Notes: a model not told the origin generated them from the letters alone. A stretch of DNA of 64,000 nt from Morella rubra (GCA_003952965.2 CM025854.1:20444111-20508110); one strand, 5' to 3'. Positions 9,703 to 21,898 are shown, counted from the stretch's first letter. A program made the numbers and translations.

Positions 9703-11335
9703 TCATTCCCGAAGGCGATAAGTGGGAACAGCAAGTAGATGCTTGGCTCTAGGAACTGTGAGACCGAACTCCTCAGTCATGTCCAACTCCGTCGGGAGCA
9801 TGTCATCAGGAAGTTCCCAATCAAAGCAATGGACAAGTTGTGCTACCACTAGCCTAACCGCAGTTAGACCCAATTGCATCCCTGGGCAGCCTCTTCTCCC
9901 AGAGCCAAATGGGATAAGTTGGAAGTCACGTCCCCGCAGATCTATATTATTCCCAACAAACCTCTCCGGGAAGAACTTCTCTGCATCACTCCAAGCACTT
10001 GGGTCTCGCCCAATTGCCCATGCGTTTATCATGACTCTAGACTTCCCGGGTATGTGGAAGCCATTAACGGTGCAGTCTTCCCTGGCCTCGTGAGGTAGCA
10101 AAAGTGGGCCCACTGGATGTAACCTGAAGGTTTCCTTTATGATCATGTCCAAGTACTCCAAGCTATCCAAGTCTGATTCCTCTATCATCCTCTCTAAGCC
10201 CACCACATTTTCCAACTCCTTTTGAAGTTTCTTCATTACCCTTGGATGCTTCATTAGTTCTGAGAGCGTCCACTCAATTGCCGATGCTGAAGTGTCCATT
10301 GACGCTGCAAGCATGTCCTGCAAAGAAATCATCGTCCAGAAATTGACACATATTTTATCCAATACTATGTCAATTGAAAATTTTGATATATATATATATG
10401 ATGTCTCCCTGCTAAAACAAATCAATGAAGTTCTACGAGTAATTACCAACATTATGGCTTTGATATTGGCCCGTTCAATACGGTGCTGATCAGTTTCTTC
10501 AGATCCAATTAAGCTCAACATGACATCTACAAAATCCTTTGTTTTATTTTTATCCTCGGTCTGGACATGCTCGTCTATGATCTTCTCAAAAAAGGCATCG
10601 AAAATCTTGCTAACAGCCTTCATTCGTCGTGTCAGCCCCTGAAGGTCAAGTGGCGCAAGACAAGGAATGTAATCACCTAGGTTAGGAGCTGCTGCTAGCT
10701 GCATACCCTCTTGTATTACATTCTTGAATCCCTTCTCGTCAAATTCTTTGTCCGTGAACTTTTTCCCAAACACCATTCGGCAAGTAATATCCGCACTGAG
10801 AGATGAAACAGTAGCACTGAGATCAACAGCAACACAACTATTGGCAGCCTCTCGGATAAACTGCAACAGTAGGCCAAGCTCTTCTTTTCTCATGAATTTG
10901 AAAGAATCGATTTTGACGTTGCTAAGCAATTCAAGAGTGCACATCTTGCGTAAGTTGCGCCAGTAAGAGCCGTAAGGAGACAAGATCAAGCTTTCTGATC
11001 ATAATTCATGTGCTTTGCGAACTCTAGAGGTGGTCTACTAGCAAACACAAGGTCATGTTCTTTAAGGAACAGCTCGGCAGCCTGCGGCGATGAGACAACA
11101 ATGGTAGGCACCAAGCCTAAGCGCAAGTGCATGATGGGGCCATATTTTTGAGCTAGTCGATGCAGATCTTGATGTGGGAATTCCCCTAACATATGAAGGC
11201 TCCCAAATAGAGGGAACCCTCTTGGACCGGGAGGTAATTTCTCGTGCTTGTTCCTGCTTTTCCGGGTCCATTCTCGCAGGAGATAAGCAATCATAGACAG
11301 GGCAAAAGGGTCCATGTCCAACACATGATGGGCAT
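9703..11335 (-). pseudogene. CYP71-clan P450 (copy 2), two frameshifts in exon 1
   Basis: Exon 2 (10317-9703, 204 codons plus stop) is open and carries MDTS, ETFR, PERF and the heme loop [10 protein letters not shown]. It ends YRLRE. Exon 1 should run from the ATG at 11335 to the donor at 10447, but two single-base losses relative to copy 3 break it: one in the membrane anchor near 11312 ('accctttt' where copy 3 has 'accctgttt') and one near 10991 that puts a stop after YDQKA. The 129-bp intron (10318-10446) has no stop and is a multiple of three, so an unspliced transcript would stay in frame. Exon 1 belongs to the same subtype as copy 3 ([10 protein letters not shown] anchor border). Exon 2 and the 3' flank are nearly identical to copy 1. 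Confidence 0.8.
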
Positions 11336-11339
11336 GCCT

Positions 11340-12690
11340 TCTTATTTGGAAGTTCAGGTAGTGCAGGCAGATTCAGCTTGAAGTGGAGTAGCTCTGGTTT
11401 GAGTACTCCGCCGGAAAAGCTTTAGCCAGTTCAATCCTTCGGAGACTGCAAAATGGATGGGCAAAAGTCATACAAAAAATCTGCGGATCTTTATGCCACT
11501 AGTATAAGTCCAAGGGCGTCTCCTAGGCAGGATAGAGTATAGACGAGCGTCTCTGAATATAAAAAGCCTTGACGTTGTCTGAGTACCTTAATTTTTTATT
11601 TTATTTAATATTTAAAGACTTTCAATTTAAATATTAACTTAATAAAAATTTTTTTTAAAAAATTTTTAATTTTGAAATCCTCATTTAATATAAAAAAAAT
11701 AATTCAAAATATTAAAATTTGTTGTAACCACCTTCTTCCTCACAAATAACCTTTCAACTTTTAAATCAATTTTATACTTTTATTTGTCTAATAGAATAAA
11801 TCAAAGTTAAAAAACAAAAAACTGTTGTTTCAGATAAATAAGTTTTTCAAAATTAAAATTAATAATTAAATTTAAAATCTATTACAGATTAAATGAATTA
11901 ACATATTATCAATTAAAATAATTATTTTTAGAATAAAAAATTTTGAAATAATTTTAAATAAAAAAATAAGAAGAATAATTTTTAATTAAAATTTATGATA
12001 TTTATATTTTAATATAATAATTTATAATTTTATTATAAAATGCATGCCTCTTTTTATAGTTTCATCTATGCCTCATTTCTTTTAGAAACGGCCCTGTATC
12101 AAGAAGTTAATGGGGCGTTTGTTTGTTAATTTTTTAGAGTCTTAAAATTTTCACTACACTAAATATATTTCACAACTCAATAATTTCATTTTTTAACATA
12201 TATTTCACACTTTTCATAAACTTAATAAACTTCAACATTAAAAAAATTCTCAAATTTTAAAAATATTCCTCAAAATTCGATAAACAAACTACCACTAAGT
12301 ATCAAACCAATATCAATTGATCGTTAGGTTTGATAAAGATAGATGATTTAACCAAAAAAAAAAGAAAAATTTTTTATTAATTTAGCATTTGGAAAAGTCA
12401 AATTTCAGTAACCAAACACGTAAAATGTTTTGGCTAAGAAGACAAAATCGCTTTTGGTGTGGGGTTCACGAGTTGAATGCGACAGGTAAGGATATGAAAG
12501 AAAAAAACAGAGACTTTATTTGAAGTACTAGCGAGTAGTCTGGACTGGTCCCAGTTATTAATCACATGCAACCACCAAGTTTCGATCATTTCGCCGATCC
12601 CGGCAGAAGTCACTGTTGGACACCTATCAAGTGATATGAATGCATAAAAATCGTAGTACTGTGTGACACGTGTCCGCTACTATAGACTTT
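11340..12690. repeat. 5' flank of P450 copy 2 with ~0.9-kb insertion
   Basis: 11360-11510 and 12420-12600 align with the 5' flank of copy 3 (24180-24345 and 24385-24605). The intervening ~900 bp, 11511-12420, is absent there. That insertion is very AT-rich and contains a MITE at 12111-12295. No gene was seen. Confidence 0.5.
12111..12295. mobile_element. hAT-like MITE
   Basis: The left end 'ggggcgtttgtttgtta' is matched by the right end read on the other strand ('gtagtttgtttatcg'), with an AT-rich interior and no coding capacity. Related pieces occur at 13105-13266 and 18378-18565. The superfamily assignment is inferred from the G-rich terminus. Confidence 0.5.
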
Positions 12691-12699
12691 TTTTTTTTT

Positions 12700-13879
12700 T
12701 TTTGCCGAATTAGTACTAGACCTTAATTGACAAGTTTTCTTCTCTGTAGAAAGACGTGTATCTTCTTCCTTCACTCAATATTCGTTAAGGCGATACGTAG
12801 GAATGGTCTCCTCTCACCTATATATATTGACATTTTTTTAACACAGACCCATTAATAGGAAGTTTGTCAATTTTATTAATTTAAATTATTTTTCTCTCAC
12901 TCGTATAATATTTAATAAAAATTAAGATAAAATGTAAAGTCAATCTCAAACTCAAGAATTTGGTCATGATATTATATAAAATTTTAAACTGTTAAAAAAA
13001 ATGTTAAATTTACTAGCGGAATTATAAGTCTAAAATCCATTTGGTTGGTACCGAAAGTATACACACGAGCTCAATGGGTCGCAAGAAAGAATGGAGTATT
13101 AGACCCCAATATTTAGGTACAACATTTTCAACAAAATAAACACACTCCAAAATTTTTAACTTTTACACTACACACTTCACTTTTCACAAACCCCAATAAA
13201 TCTCAATAAAGTAAAGATTCTCAAATTCGAGAATATTCCCCAAAATTTTGGCAAACAAACACCCCATAGATTGATTTGGCTAAATTCTGATTGATGAAGG
13301 AGTTTCTGGTCAGTGTTGGACAGCTATCGAGCTGCGATATTTTGTGACACGTATCTGCGACGTCTTTTCTGCAGAAAGAGATGTACCTTCCTTCAGTCAA
13401 TTGTCCGTATCTGTAGCAGTCCCGTTTTTCAAAAAGCATATCAAATAGAAAAAAAAGTGGCCTTAAAAGAAGTTGGCTGTTGCTGACTGCCTAAACTGGT
13501 AAAGCATCTTTTATCTTTCTTTTCATGAAAATGGAACAAAGTATTCCAAAAGTCAGATCTAAGTGTCTATTGATTAAGATTGTGTTGCTGGTCATAATAG
13601 AGCCGGTAAATGACCCAGGAACGTCAAAAGTCAGCATGCACAGGTAAAAAATTGAGGTGAGAGACGAGTAGGGTGAATTTTTTATGTTTATTGTGACAGA
13701 GAGAATGTTGACTCAACAAATACAACGTAAAATTCGAGCTTAAAGAGCCCTGATAAGCGACTGCTTAAGTTCAGATAATATGATCTACGAAAATGATTAA
13801 ATACCATACTGCTCATGGGCACAACATCGGCCTGGACGACCAAAACGAAAAAGGAACGCAAGATTTGATAATATTCGCT
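12700..13879. repeat. Degenerate flank A remnant (A4)
   Basis: Blocks of flank A survive in order: 'gacaagttttcttctctgtagaaagacg' (about 12730), the 'ttggttggtaccgaaagtatacacac' block (about 13041) and the long stretch 13285-13870. They are interrupted by a TRIM-like remnant (about 12841-13010) and a MITE relative (13105-13266). Confidence 0.55.
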
Positions 13880-14222
13880 AAGGCGATCGATATGTAGGCC
13901 ATATTATCTAGGAACTGCTTGGCTCTGGGAACTGTCAGACCAAACTCCTCATTCATGTCCAAAACAGTTGGGAGCATGTTATTAGGAAGTTCCCAATCGA
14001 AGCAATGGACGAGTTGTGCGAGCACTAGGCTCACCACAGTCAGACCCAATTGTATCCCTGGGCAGCCTCTTCTACCAGAGCCCCAAATGGGATAAGTTGG
14101 AAGTCACTTCCCGCAGATCTATATTATTCCCAACAAACCTTTCTGGAAAGAACTTCTCTGCATCACTCCAAACGCCTGGGTCTCGCCCAATTGTCCATAC
14201 ATTTATCAAGAGTCTAGTATTT
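13880..14222 (-). pseudogene. P450 exon 2 C-terminal fragment
   Basis: Minus-strand homology covers from the C-terminus back to about the [10 protein letters not shown] region. It includes a degraded heme-loop region with a frameshift ('ccagagccccaaatggg', near 14078). Upstream exon 2 and exon 1 are absent. Confidence 0.8.
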
Positions 14223-14225
14223 GAA

Positions 14226-15535
14226 AGTTAAGGTGTACATTATTTCAAAGATAGTGGAAAAATTTTAAAATTTAGAAAAAAGCTTAAGGGATAGATGTAA
14301 GCGAATTTGCTAAATCACTTAAAAATCTCATGTTCACTTATCTAATCCTACTATTTACATTGATCACTTATTTACTTGTTGTATCAATATACTTATACTT
14401 GTGCTAAATTATTATTTATTTTGCAACACAATTTCAGAAGTTAAAACTAAAAAAGTTTATAAACTCAATTCACTCCTTGTCTTATATTGCCTTAATACTA
14501 AGAATTATAACCCGTCCATATAATCCATATTAATTATCATAAATTTAGATAATTATATTATAAATTAATTTTTATTCCTTTTATTAGTATAAAAATGTGG
14601 AAAATTTCTTTAAAATCATTAAAAAAAAATTAAAATTTCTAGAAAATTTTCTTTCTTTTTCTTTTAAAATTTTCATCCAAGTAAATTATTTCACTCGCTC
14701 CCTATCAAAAAATTTCTACATAGGGACACTTTGTGACAAAACTTAGTAAAATTCTTATTTTTAACTCTTTTGCTTAATTGTAACTTTTCCAAACCTCCTT
14801 TTTTTCTATCTTTTAGCTTGTGATCTCTTTGTATTTATCAAAATTAACCCAATAGGACATATCCCACCCCAAACCATGCACCGTAGACCAATCTTAGAGT
14901 TTATTTCCAATTTTATCCTAATGGACCTAAGATTATAAATCCAATTGCACTTAGGCCTAGATTTGAAGCCTATTGGACTTCCCCAAGACTACTTCAATTT
15001 CACTCTCCAAATCCGGCTAGCCTATGGTTTTGCACTGTAGAATAATTTTTCATCATTACTCATCATTAACCATGCAATACTTGGTGAAGAACAAGTGATT
15101 GACGCACAAGCCCCTCAATGGACTCCATTTGCTTGTGTAAATAATTCAAGCTAAGTCTAAATCTCATGATAGCCTAATACATCATAACCTAGTTAACCCT
15201 AGAAGCCTATATTTAACCCTACGTACTAACCTAACGTCAAGAGTGTTATCAATAGGGAGGAGGGTTAGCCACACACCTCCATTCGGCTATTAGAGAGCAT
15301 TTGAGAGAGTTAGAGAGAGCTAGAGAGAAAAAGAGGAGAAGCAAGCCGTGGCCTCTAAGAGGAGAAAGAAGAAGAAGAGAAGAAAGGTTGAAGTATCCCA
15401 TGTCTTGTTTCTTTGACGTTATTATCTTGATTCTCTTCCTAAGAAAGTTTCTTTTAGGTTTTTGATTCAAAAGAGATTACCAAATAGCCAAAAAACTAAA
15501 TAGGTAAGGGGTAGTGTTCTTGGTGTTCTTGTTTG
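14226..15535. other. No gene; possible LTR remnant at right
   Basis: 14226-14800 is AT-rich and featureless. 14830-15520 has the feel of a retrotransposon LTR or leader ('cctatatttaaccctac', then a GA-rich 'gagagagttagagagagctag' stretch), but no matching partner or target duplication was found. Confidence 0.3.
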
Positions 15536-16989
15536 CACTACAGGTTCGTCGCAATAGGTTATAATAGCGAATTTCGCAGCTGCTAGTGAAAACCTTAACT
15601 TATAACGGTGGTCACGTAGCAGTGGTCGCGACCGCCGCTAAAGTCCTGAAACACATTTTTAAATTTTTAGCAGCGTTTCCCTAAAACGCTGTTACAAGTC
15701 TTTAGCAGCGTTTTAGAAAACGATGCTATAGACCTATCGTTTTTTTTTTTTTTAAGAAAAACGTAACAATAAATATATTTATAAAAACACCTTCATTTTT
15801 AATTCAAATTTATTTTAATAACCATAATTCATTGATGTAAAAACCTAAGAACAAGGATAATAAAGCAAATATAATTCATCATTGATAAATAACCAAGTCT
15901 TACAACACAAGAGTTATACAAGTTTCTAACATAAAATAAAAATAACTTTAATCCTAGCATTAGCAAAAGCAGCTCAGTACACCATCAGCACCAACACCAT
16001 CTTCACCAAGTGGTAACTTTGCCATTGAAAAGAGAAAAAGGATAAGAAAAAATGAACAATATGCCAATAACTTGAACAGATGCAACAGATAGAGATATAG
16101 ATCAGTTTAATGTAATGGGCCAGTTTAAATTCATTGGATCAGATAAGCAAGGAAAAAGTCATACAAAACAATATTCAAATACAACACAATAAGCAAGGAC
16201 CAATGAAAATCTTCCTCCTTTTACATATCAACATCCTCTTGAATTCTTGTAATTGAAAACAAATCACATGAGAGATAGAAATAAACAAAAGATTAATGTA
16301 AACAAATTAAATATCTACTTGTATATAAGGCTATAAGCAACTCTAGATTCATGTAATTGGACCTAAATAAAACTAGCATTATTAACACTTAACTTAATTC
16401 GAATCACCTACACAACTTAAATAATTATTAGGGGAATATGTAGACTTCAACTACGCTCCAAACTGAAGATTTACCAAACTTTCGCCAATAAAGAAATCTG
16501 GATAGCACCTAAAATAAATAAATAAAAATTTCTTATGCTCAGTAATGATTTGTCGTGCAAAATTAGTACTCTGTCCAGAACTCTTACCCCCATTTCTTCC
16601 ATTTTCTTGAACTGCAGCTCTTGGAGTACTCACAATCACGTCATTCTGGAAAAACATTGAAACTTGACAATGTTTAAGATGCTCATTTTAGAGAGGATCA
16701 ATTAGGTACTAATTTCAGATCATAACACAAAGAACCATGAGGGCATATTGGCTATATGGACTAAGCCTCACAAAAAATCTCATTTTAAACCGTAAAACGC
16801 AGAGGGGTATATATCATATTCATACGTTTATTGGGCCCTTTAATTTCACACCCCTCTACTTCTCAGTACTCAGGCAACTTCACCAGAGAACTTGAGGATA
16901 TAAGGTAAAAATATCGTTTACCCCAACCAGAGGAAAAGATAAAAGAGGAAAAAAAATTAATGTAATAAAGAGCGAACAATAAACATCAC

Positions 16990-17066
16990 CTCTGGAACCC
17001 AATAATATTGATAGATCTCATCAATATATTCAGCAACTTCCAGTTCATTGTCACCAAGTACATTGA
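16990..17066 (-). pseudogene. Captured cyclin-like exon fragment
   Basis: Minus-strand frame reads GDNELEVAEYIDEIYQYYW, resembling the start of the cyclin N-terminal box in plant B-type cyclins (EYI-D-IY-YY pattern). It is followed by a GTGATG donor-like site. Too short for certainty. Confidence 0.4.
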
Positions 17067-17118
17067 AAACCAACAAAGAGAAGAGATCACTAAACTTTGC
17101 ATATAAGAATCAACATAC

Positions 17119-17184
17119 AAGTTCCTGATAGTAAGGGGAAAACTGGATGGAATCATCCCGCCAATGTGGTTGTTGCTCAAATCT
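17119..17184 (-). pseudogene. Captured STRUBBELIG-family LRR exon fragment
   Basis: Minus-strand frame reads LSNNHIGGMIPSSFPLTIRN, a leucine-rich repeat matching the STRUBBELIG-receptor-family pattern (DLSNNHIGG-IPS-LP-T-RNL). It is bounded by an AG-like acceptor side and a GTATGT donor. A single LRR exon without gene context. Confidence 0.55.
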
Positions 17185-17999
17185 CTGCTTCAGAATGTAG
17201 TACAAAGCTTTATGAGATTACAGATAGAGACATTCAATAGTTAAACTAATACCAGCAATTTAATTTGATAGCTCCTTCTCAATATGCTCGCAGATGTAAT
17301 GAGTTTAGATGCAATTTACTAACATTCTCCAGATGTCATTTTTCGGCTTTCAAAATTAATAACGAGCCATGGACAAGCAGCGTTAACATATGCTGGCAGA
17401 GGAAGAAAGAAAATGACCAAATATGATTCAATGCTACCAACCCTTGTTTTGAGTTCGGTTTGCAGAAAAAATTAACAGAACAAGAAGAAATCTTAAACAA
17501 AAATGCCACTTTCAATCATTTTCCTTTTACTTTCCCAAAAACCAATCAGAGCACTGTGAGACAAACATAATGAGAAAATGTAAGCTCTGTACTATACCAT
17601 CTCGGGGCTCGGTCAGCCCAACACAAAATCTCGACGAGAGATTCAATAACAAACTAGTAATGCTTAGAGCCAATTAGAAAACTGAAAGTTCTGCAGAATG
17701 AGGAAACAACGTTGGGAAAGAACTGTAGCCGAGATGGGAAATAAGAAGAGGGAAAGAAAGTCAAGGATTAGATGGCCGTAAAATCTCCTTCAAAGCTAAA
17801 GGAGGAGAGAGTCTCCAAGTTGGAAAGACAAACTTGGGCTTCTCGCACTTCTCTGCGAGCCAGACTAAACGTTGTTCTTTTCTGAAAAAAGTGAGAGGGA
17901 GCCATATACCTGGATAGAAAGAGAGGCTGAGCCGCTGAGAGGACAGGCCGGAGAGAGGGACGGAGAGGCACAGAGAGAGCAGCTAAAATTTTCTTCTTT

Positions 18000-18595
18000 A
18001 TTAAAAAATAAAAATATATTTTTCATCCGCGAATTACCACTTAATTTATATCTTACTTTTTCACTATCATGTTTAGGACATTATAATCATAATCTACCTA
18101 TTTTTAACACATTATATTTTTATCAAATTAAATGAAAATTAATTTCTTTTTAAATACGAAATGTGAATTATATTCTTAAAAAAATCAAATAACAAATTAT
18201 ATTTAAAAGTAGACCTTTCATTTTTCTAAAAATAAATAATTTTTTATCTAATTTAATAGAAAAAACAAAAAATAAATTACAGAGCATAATAATAATTTTA
18301 TTTTCTAATATATATATCTAATTTGGTAGAAAAAAATAAACTGATAATGTGATATGTTAAGATAATTGTAATTTAGGAGGTTGTTCAGTTGTGATATTTT
18401 TTAAGAATTTTTATGTTTTAAAATTTTTAAGTGATATTAATTTTTATTGGTATAAGTATTTAATTATTTTATATAATATTAAGAATGATATTTAATTATA
18501 AAATATTTTATATTTTAAAAATTTTTAAAAAATTCTAAAAATGTTTTTTAACCTAACAAACTCTACGACTCAAACTACAAAACCGAAAAAGGTCG
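18000..18595. repeat. PPR 5' flank duplicate with MITE
   Basis: 18120-18370 aligns with 4170-4360 (same AT-rich word order). A MITE-like insertion lies at about 18378-18565 ('ggttgttcag' to 'cctaacaaactc'). No gene was seen. Confidence 0.5.
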
Positions 18596-18767
18596 TTGCA
18601 GTTAAAAGTGTATTTCCCTTTAAAAAATTATTTTTATATGTTCCCTCTCTTCGATTTCTTTTCTTTTTGGGCCCCATTTACCGTTTCAAGCCCAAATCCC
18701 TCTCCAAAGACGCTGAAGAACTCACCGCGCAATCCAAATGTTTCTCCCAGAAATCATCGATGCCGTT
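18596..18767 (+). pseudogene. PPR5-like first-exon fragment, copy 2 (5' part)
   Basis: 5' UTR and first codons (MFLPEIIDA, ATG near 18738) of the PPR gene copy. It is interrupted at about 18767 and resumes at about 21622. The sequence 'ttaaaaaattatttttatatg' near 18625 is an uninterrupted (empty) version of the MULE insertion site found at 39712/44225. Confidence 0.8.
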
Positions 18768-21621
18768 TCATGGGCATGAGCTGGAGTCAACGAGTGGACT
18801 AATTCCTCGTCAATCATTTCAAAACTCTGTCTTCCAGGAGCAATAATAGATTCCCGCGGGGTCTTTATGGGTTGATTCCGGAGCTCATCAATGATGCCGA
18901 TAACTTCATGCTATGTTCAATGCCAGATGATGTGGAAATTTGGCAAGCGGTTAGAAGTATTGGACCAACAAAGGCAACCGGCTGGACGGGTTCACCGCTA
19001 ATTTTTATCCAAAGTATTGGCAGATTGTGCATACTGATGGGGTGAGAATGGTTCGCAGTTTTTTGGAAAATGGCTATTTGCTTCGTCAAATGAATCATTC
19101 AAATATAGTGCTTATCCCGAAAGGAGAACATCTCACATCTATTGGCCATTAATACCTACCCATCAGCCTTTGTAATATATCTTACAAGGTTATTTTGAAG
19201 ATATTGGCCAATCGTTTAAAGAAGGTGCTTCCGAAGATTATATCGGGCAATCAGAATGACTTTATGCCTAATCGTAATATTCAAGAAAACATCATTTTGG
19301 TGCATGAGCTTATGTGTACTCTAAAGCGGAAGCAAGGACGTGGAGGCCTTATGGCTGCCAAAATTGTTATGGAGAAGGCATATGACAAGGTAGATTGGAG
19401 TTTTTTTATGTAAATTTTGAGATGTTTTAGGTTTGCGGCCTGATGGCGAAATTGGATTTTTCAATACATATCAACGGTCTCTTTCTCAGTCTTACTCAAC
19501 GGTTCTACCTATGATTTTTTAACTCCAAGTAGGGGACTTCGGCAAGGAGATCCTTTATCTCCCTTCCTCTTTGTCATCATCACGAAAGTGCTTAATAGAC
19601 TATTGAAGAAAGAGGAGGCAGCGAATCGGCTCCATGGCATTTGTATTGCACGTCATGCGCCTCCCATTACTCACTTATTGTTTTCCAATGAAAATATACT
19701 TTTTTGCAGGGCCAATGGCGGAGAGGTGTTAAAGTTAAATCAGTGCCTTCTCACATTTGCTAGCTGGTCCAGCCAGATGATCAATTCTCAAAAATCATAT
19801 CTCCATTTTAGCAACAATATGTCTGCAGCGGATAAGGAAAATCTTGCATCTATATTGCGGCTGAATTGTGGCACTCAAGGGGGCAGCTACTTAGGCCGAC
19901 CGTTGTGTATTCCAAGATCTAGAAGTCAAGAATGTAAGGAGCTCAAAGAGAAGGTGAATAACCGAATAGCCGGGTGGAAAGCGAAAAGTTTGTCACAAGC
20001 CGGGCGTACGGTACTGATCCAAACTATGGCAGCAGCCCTCCCTACTTATTTTATGGCTGTTTATTCCCTCCCCAAAGACATATTGAAGTGTATTGATGTT
20101 CGTCTAAAAAATTTTTAGTGGGGGTTTGATAATGATCAAAATCGTCATTTCCACCCGAAGGCATGGAGTACTATTTAATCCCCTAAAATTAATGGCAGGA
20201 TTGGTTTACGCATTATGCTGATATGAATCGAACTCTACTTGCTCAACTGGGATGACAGTTTATTACTAATAAGCACGATATTGCCGAAATACCACCTTTT
20301 TTACTGCACCTAACCAGGTGGGAGCATCCTGGATTTGGAAGAGTCTATTGCAGGTGAGAGATATCATTTCGGCAGGATTGTGTTGGGGGGTGAAAGGTGG
20401 AGAGACCTTAATTTATGGTGCGACCCTTGGATTCACACTGCCGTGAACTTTGCTTCTCAACTGAAGTAAGGGATGGTTATCAGTCGTAATATTAATCGGG
20501 TAAAGGATCTTATTGTGGTGGGGGAAGATGCGGCCCAACATTGGAATGAAGATCGCATCATATAGATATTTGAACCAAGCTCTGCTGAAGCTATTTTGAG
20601 AATCTCTCTTCCATCTAGACCGAGTGCCGACATTCCATTGTGGATACACAATCCCAAAGGTTCCTTAACGGTGAAATCTGACTATGAATTTATTGTCAAC
20701 TCTCGAGGCCCCTCCACTAGCCCCTTGAATGCGGAGGAATGGAGGCAGATTTAGAAATTAAAGATTCAGCACCGCCGTTAAACTGCTGATATGGAAGGTA
20801 GTGGCTGATGCACTTCCTGTGAAAGGGCTTTTGGGCCGATGGACTAGCAATCCTCAGGAACACTCTTGGATCTGTCCCCTCTGTAGAGCACATGAAGAAA
20901 CTGCCACTCATTTATTGTTAGCGTGTCCCAGAAGCATTCTAGTTTGGCGTAATGGCCCCTGATCGTTAACCACTGAGAGATTTATGGGCTGCCCTGTTTG
21001 GGAATGGATAAAATTCTTATTGGATATCAGGGACCTTCCACGGGAGCACAGAGACGAATGGTCTGATATGATGTTGGCTGTTGCACTTTAATTCCTGATT
21101 GGGAGATAGCTGGTGAAGTAGAGACCATCCGAAGTTTACTATACATTCATCCTGAGTGAGAGTTTTGTTTGGACACCGAGAGAGGGCAACGCTATAGCCC
21201 ATAATCTTGTCAAATGGTGGGTGCGTCAGCAACTTTCTGGTATTCTTAGGCTCGAGTCTTTGCCTACTGATGTAATTTGTGATGATTATCATGCGTGACG
21301 GCTAGTTGATTGCAAGATGTTTGACTAGGAAAAAAAAAAAGGACTAATTCAAAGGGGTCGTTACTGTTGGATAGTGGGGGTAGATGACTTAGTGGGAAGC
21401 ATCAGTTATTTGCATTAGGTGTCAGTTATTTGATTATGTGTAGTGGGTGTTGTTTATTGACACATTATTGTTGCCATGTTCCAGGTATTTAGTTAGTGGG
21501 ATAGTGTGTCACGAACTGTATGATTATTATTTTTTACTTTCAAATCTATGGAATGAAGGGATAAAACTTGCTTGAGTAATTGGAGGCCTGACACCCTCGA
21601 AGTGGTCAATTACTAATTACC
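18768..21621 (+). mobile_element. Composite insertion (outer element containing a LINE)
   Basis: 18768-18805 and 21351-21621 are not PPR sequence and flank the LINE. The outer piece may be a retroelement remnant ('gttggatagtgggggtag...', 21368 on). 'atgcc' occurs at both outer borders and could be a short target duplication. Its class is not resolved. Confidence 0.4.
18806..21340 (+). mobile_element. 5'-truncated L1-type LINE, degenerate
   Basis: Flanked by a perfect 10-bp target duplication GGACTAATTC (18796-18805 and 21341-21350) and ending in an 11-A tail (21330-21340). Plus-strand pieces in order: reverse-transcriptase fingers and palm (IWQAVRSIGPTKA, about 18930; ILANRLKKVLPKIIS, 19201 on; KAYDKVDW, 19376 on), RT thumb (RIAGWKAKSLSQAGR, about 19963), a zinc-binding RT-associated domain (ICPLCRAHEETATHLLLACP, about 20870-20930) and an RNase H-like tail (EGNAIAHNLVKWW, about 21182). 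Many stops and frameshifts. Both catalytic aspartate sites are mutated: KIVMEKAYD for K-DM-KAYD, and LLFSNEN for the F-ADD box near 19681. Dead element. Confidence 0.9.
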
Positions 21622-21898
21622 TTACATGCCCCCATGCTCCAAACTCTGGTCTTTCCGTCTCTCTAGGCCTCCTCTGCATTCCCATCTTCATTAACCTGCC
21701 ACTCCTCTCAAAATTACAGCCTCACCCGACCATGGTCTCTACAGAAAAAAAAAGTCATGACCCGATTCTCATGCGTCTCGACCCGACGCGAGAAGAAGAC
21801 GGGTTTCAAGGGCGAAAAATCAGAGGCTGAAGAGCTGGTCTACTTGCTCACGAGGAACATGAATGCGAAAATAGACGCCGAACGAGAACGTCAGGATT
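21622..21898 (+). pseudogene. PPR5-like first-exon fragment, copy 2 (3' part)
   Basis: Continues the fragment at 18596-18767 after the insertion: MLQ, then codons through the KSEAEELVYLLTRNMN region. It ends at the same 'gtcaggattg' breakpoint as the copy at 4805. It has extra indels (a run of A near 21746, 'gcgaaaatagac'). Confidence 0.8.

Larger units (their letters stand above)
15536..17990. mobile_element. CACTA-type element end with captured gene pieces
   Basis: Starts CACTACAGG at 15536. It is followed by sub-terminal 'agcagcgtttt' repeats in both orientations (15660-15740), as in plant En/Spm (CACTA) elements. The other terminus was not identified; the right limit given is where the captured DNA seems to stop. 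The interior carries minus-strand exon-like scraps: LRR-kinase-like 17119-17184, cyclin-like 16990-17066, and an unidentified exon with splice-like borders around 17768-17971. No transposase was recognised, so the element is non-autonomous or truncated. Confidence 0.6.

Noticed and set aside
9722..10093. Plus-strand open frames opposite P450 exons (also at 5473, 22533, 28909, 29953, 34020)
   Set aside because: They are antisense shadows of conserved P450 codons; conservation follows the minus strand.
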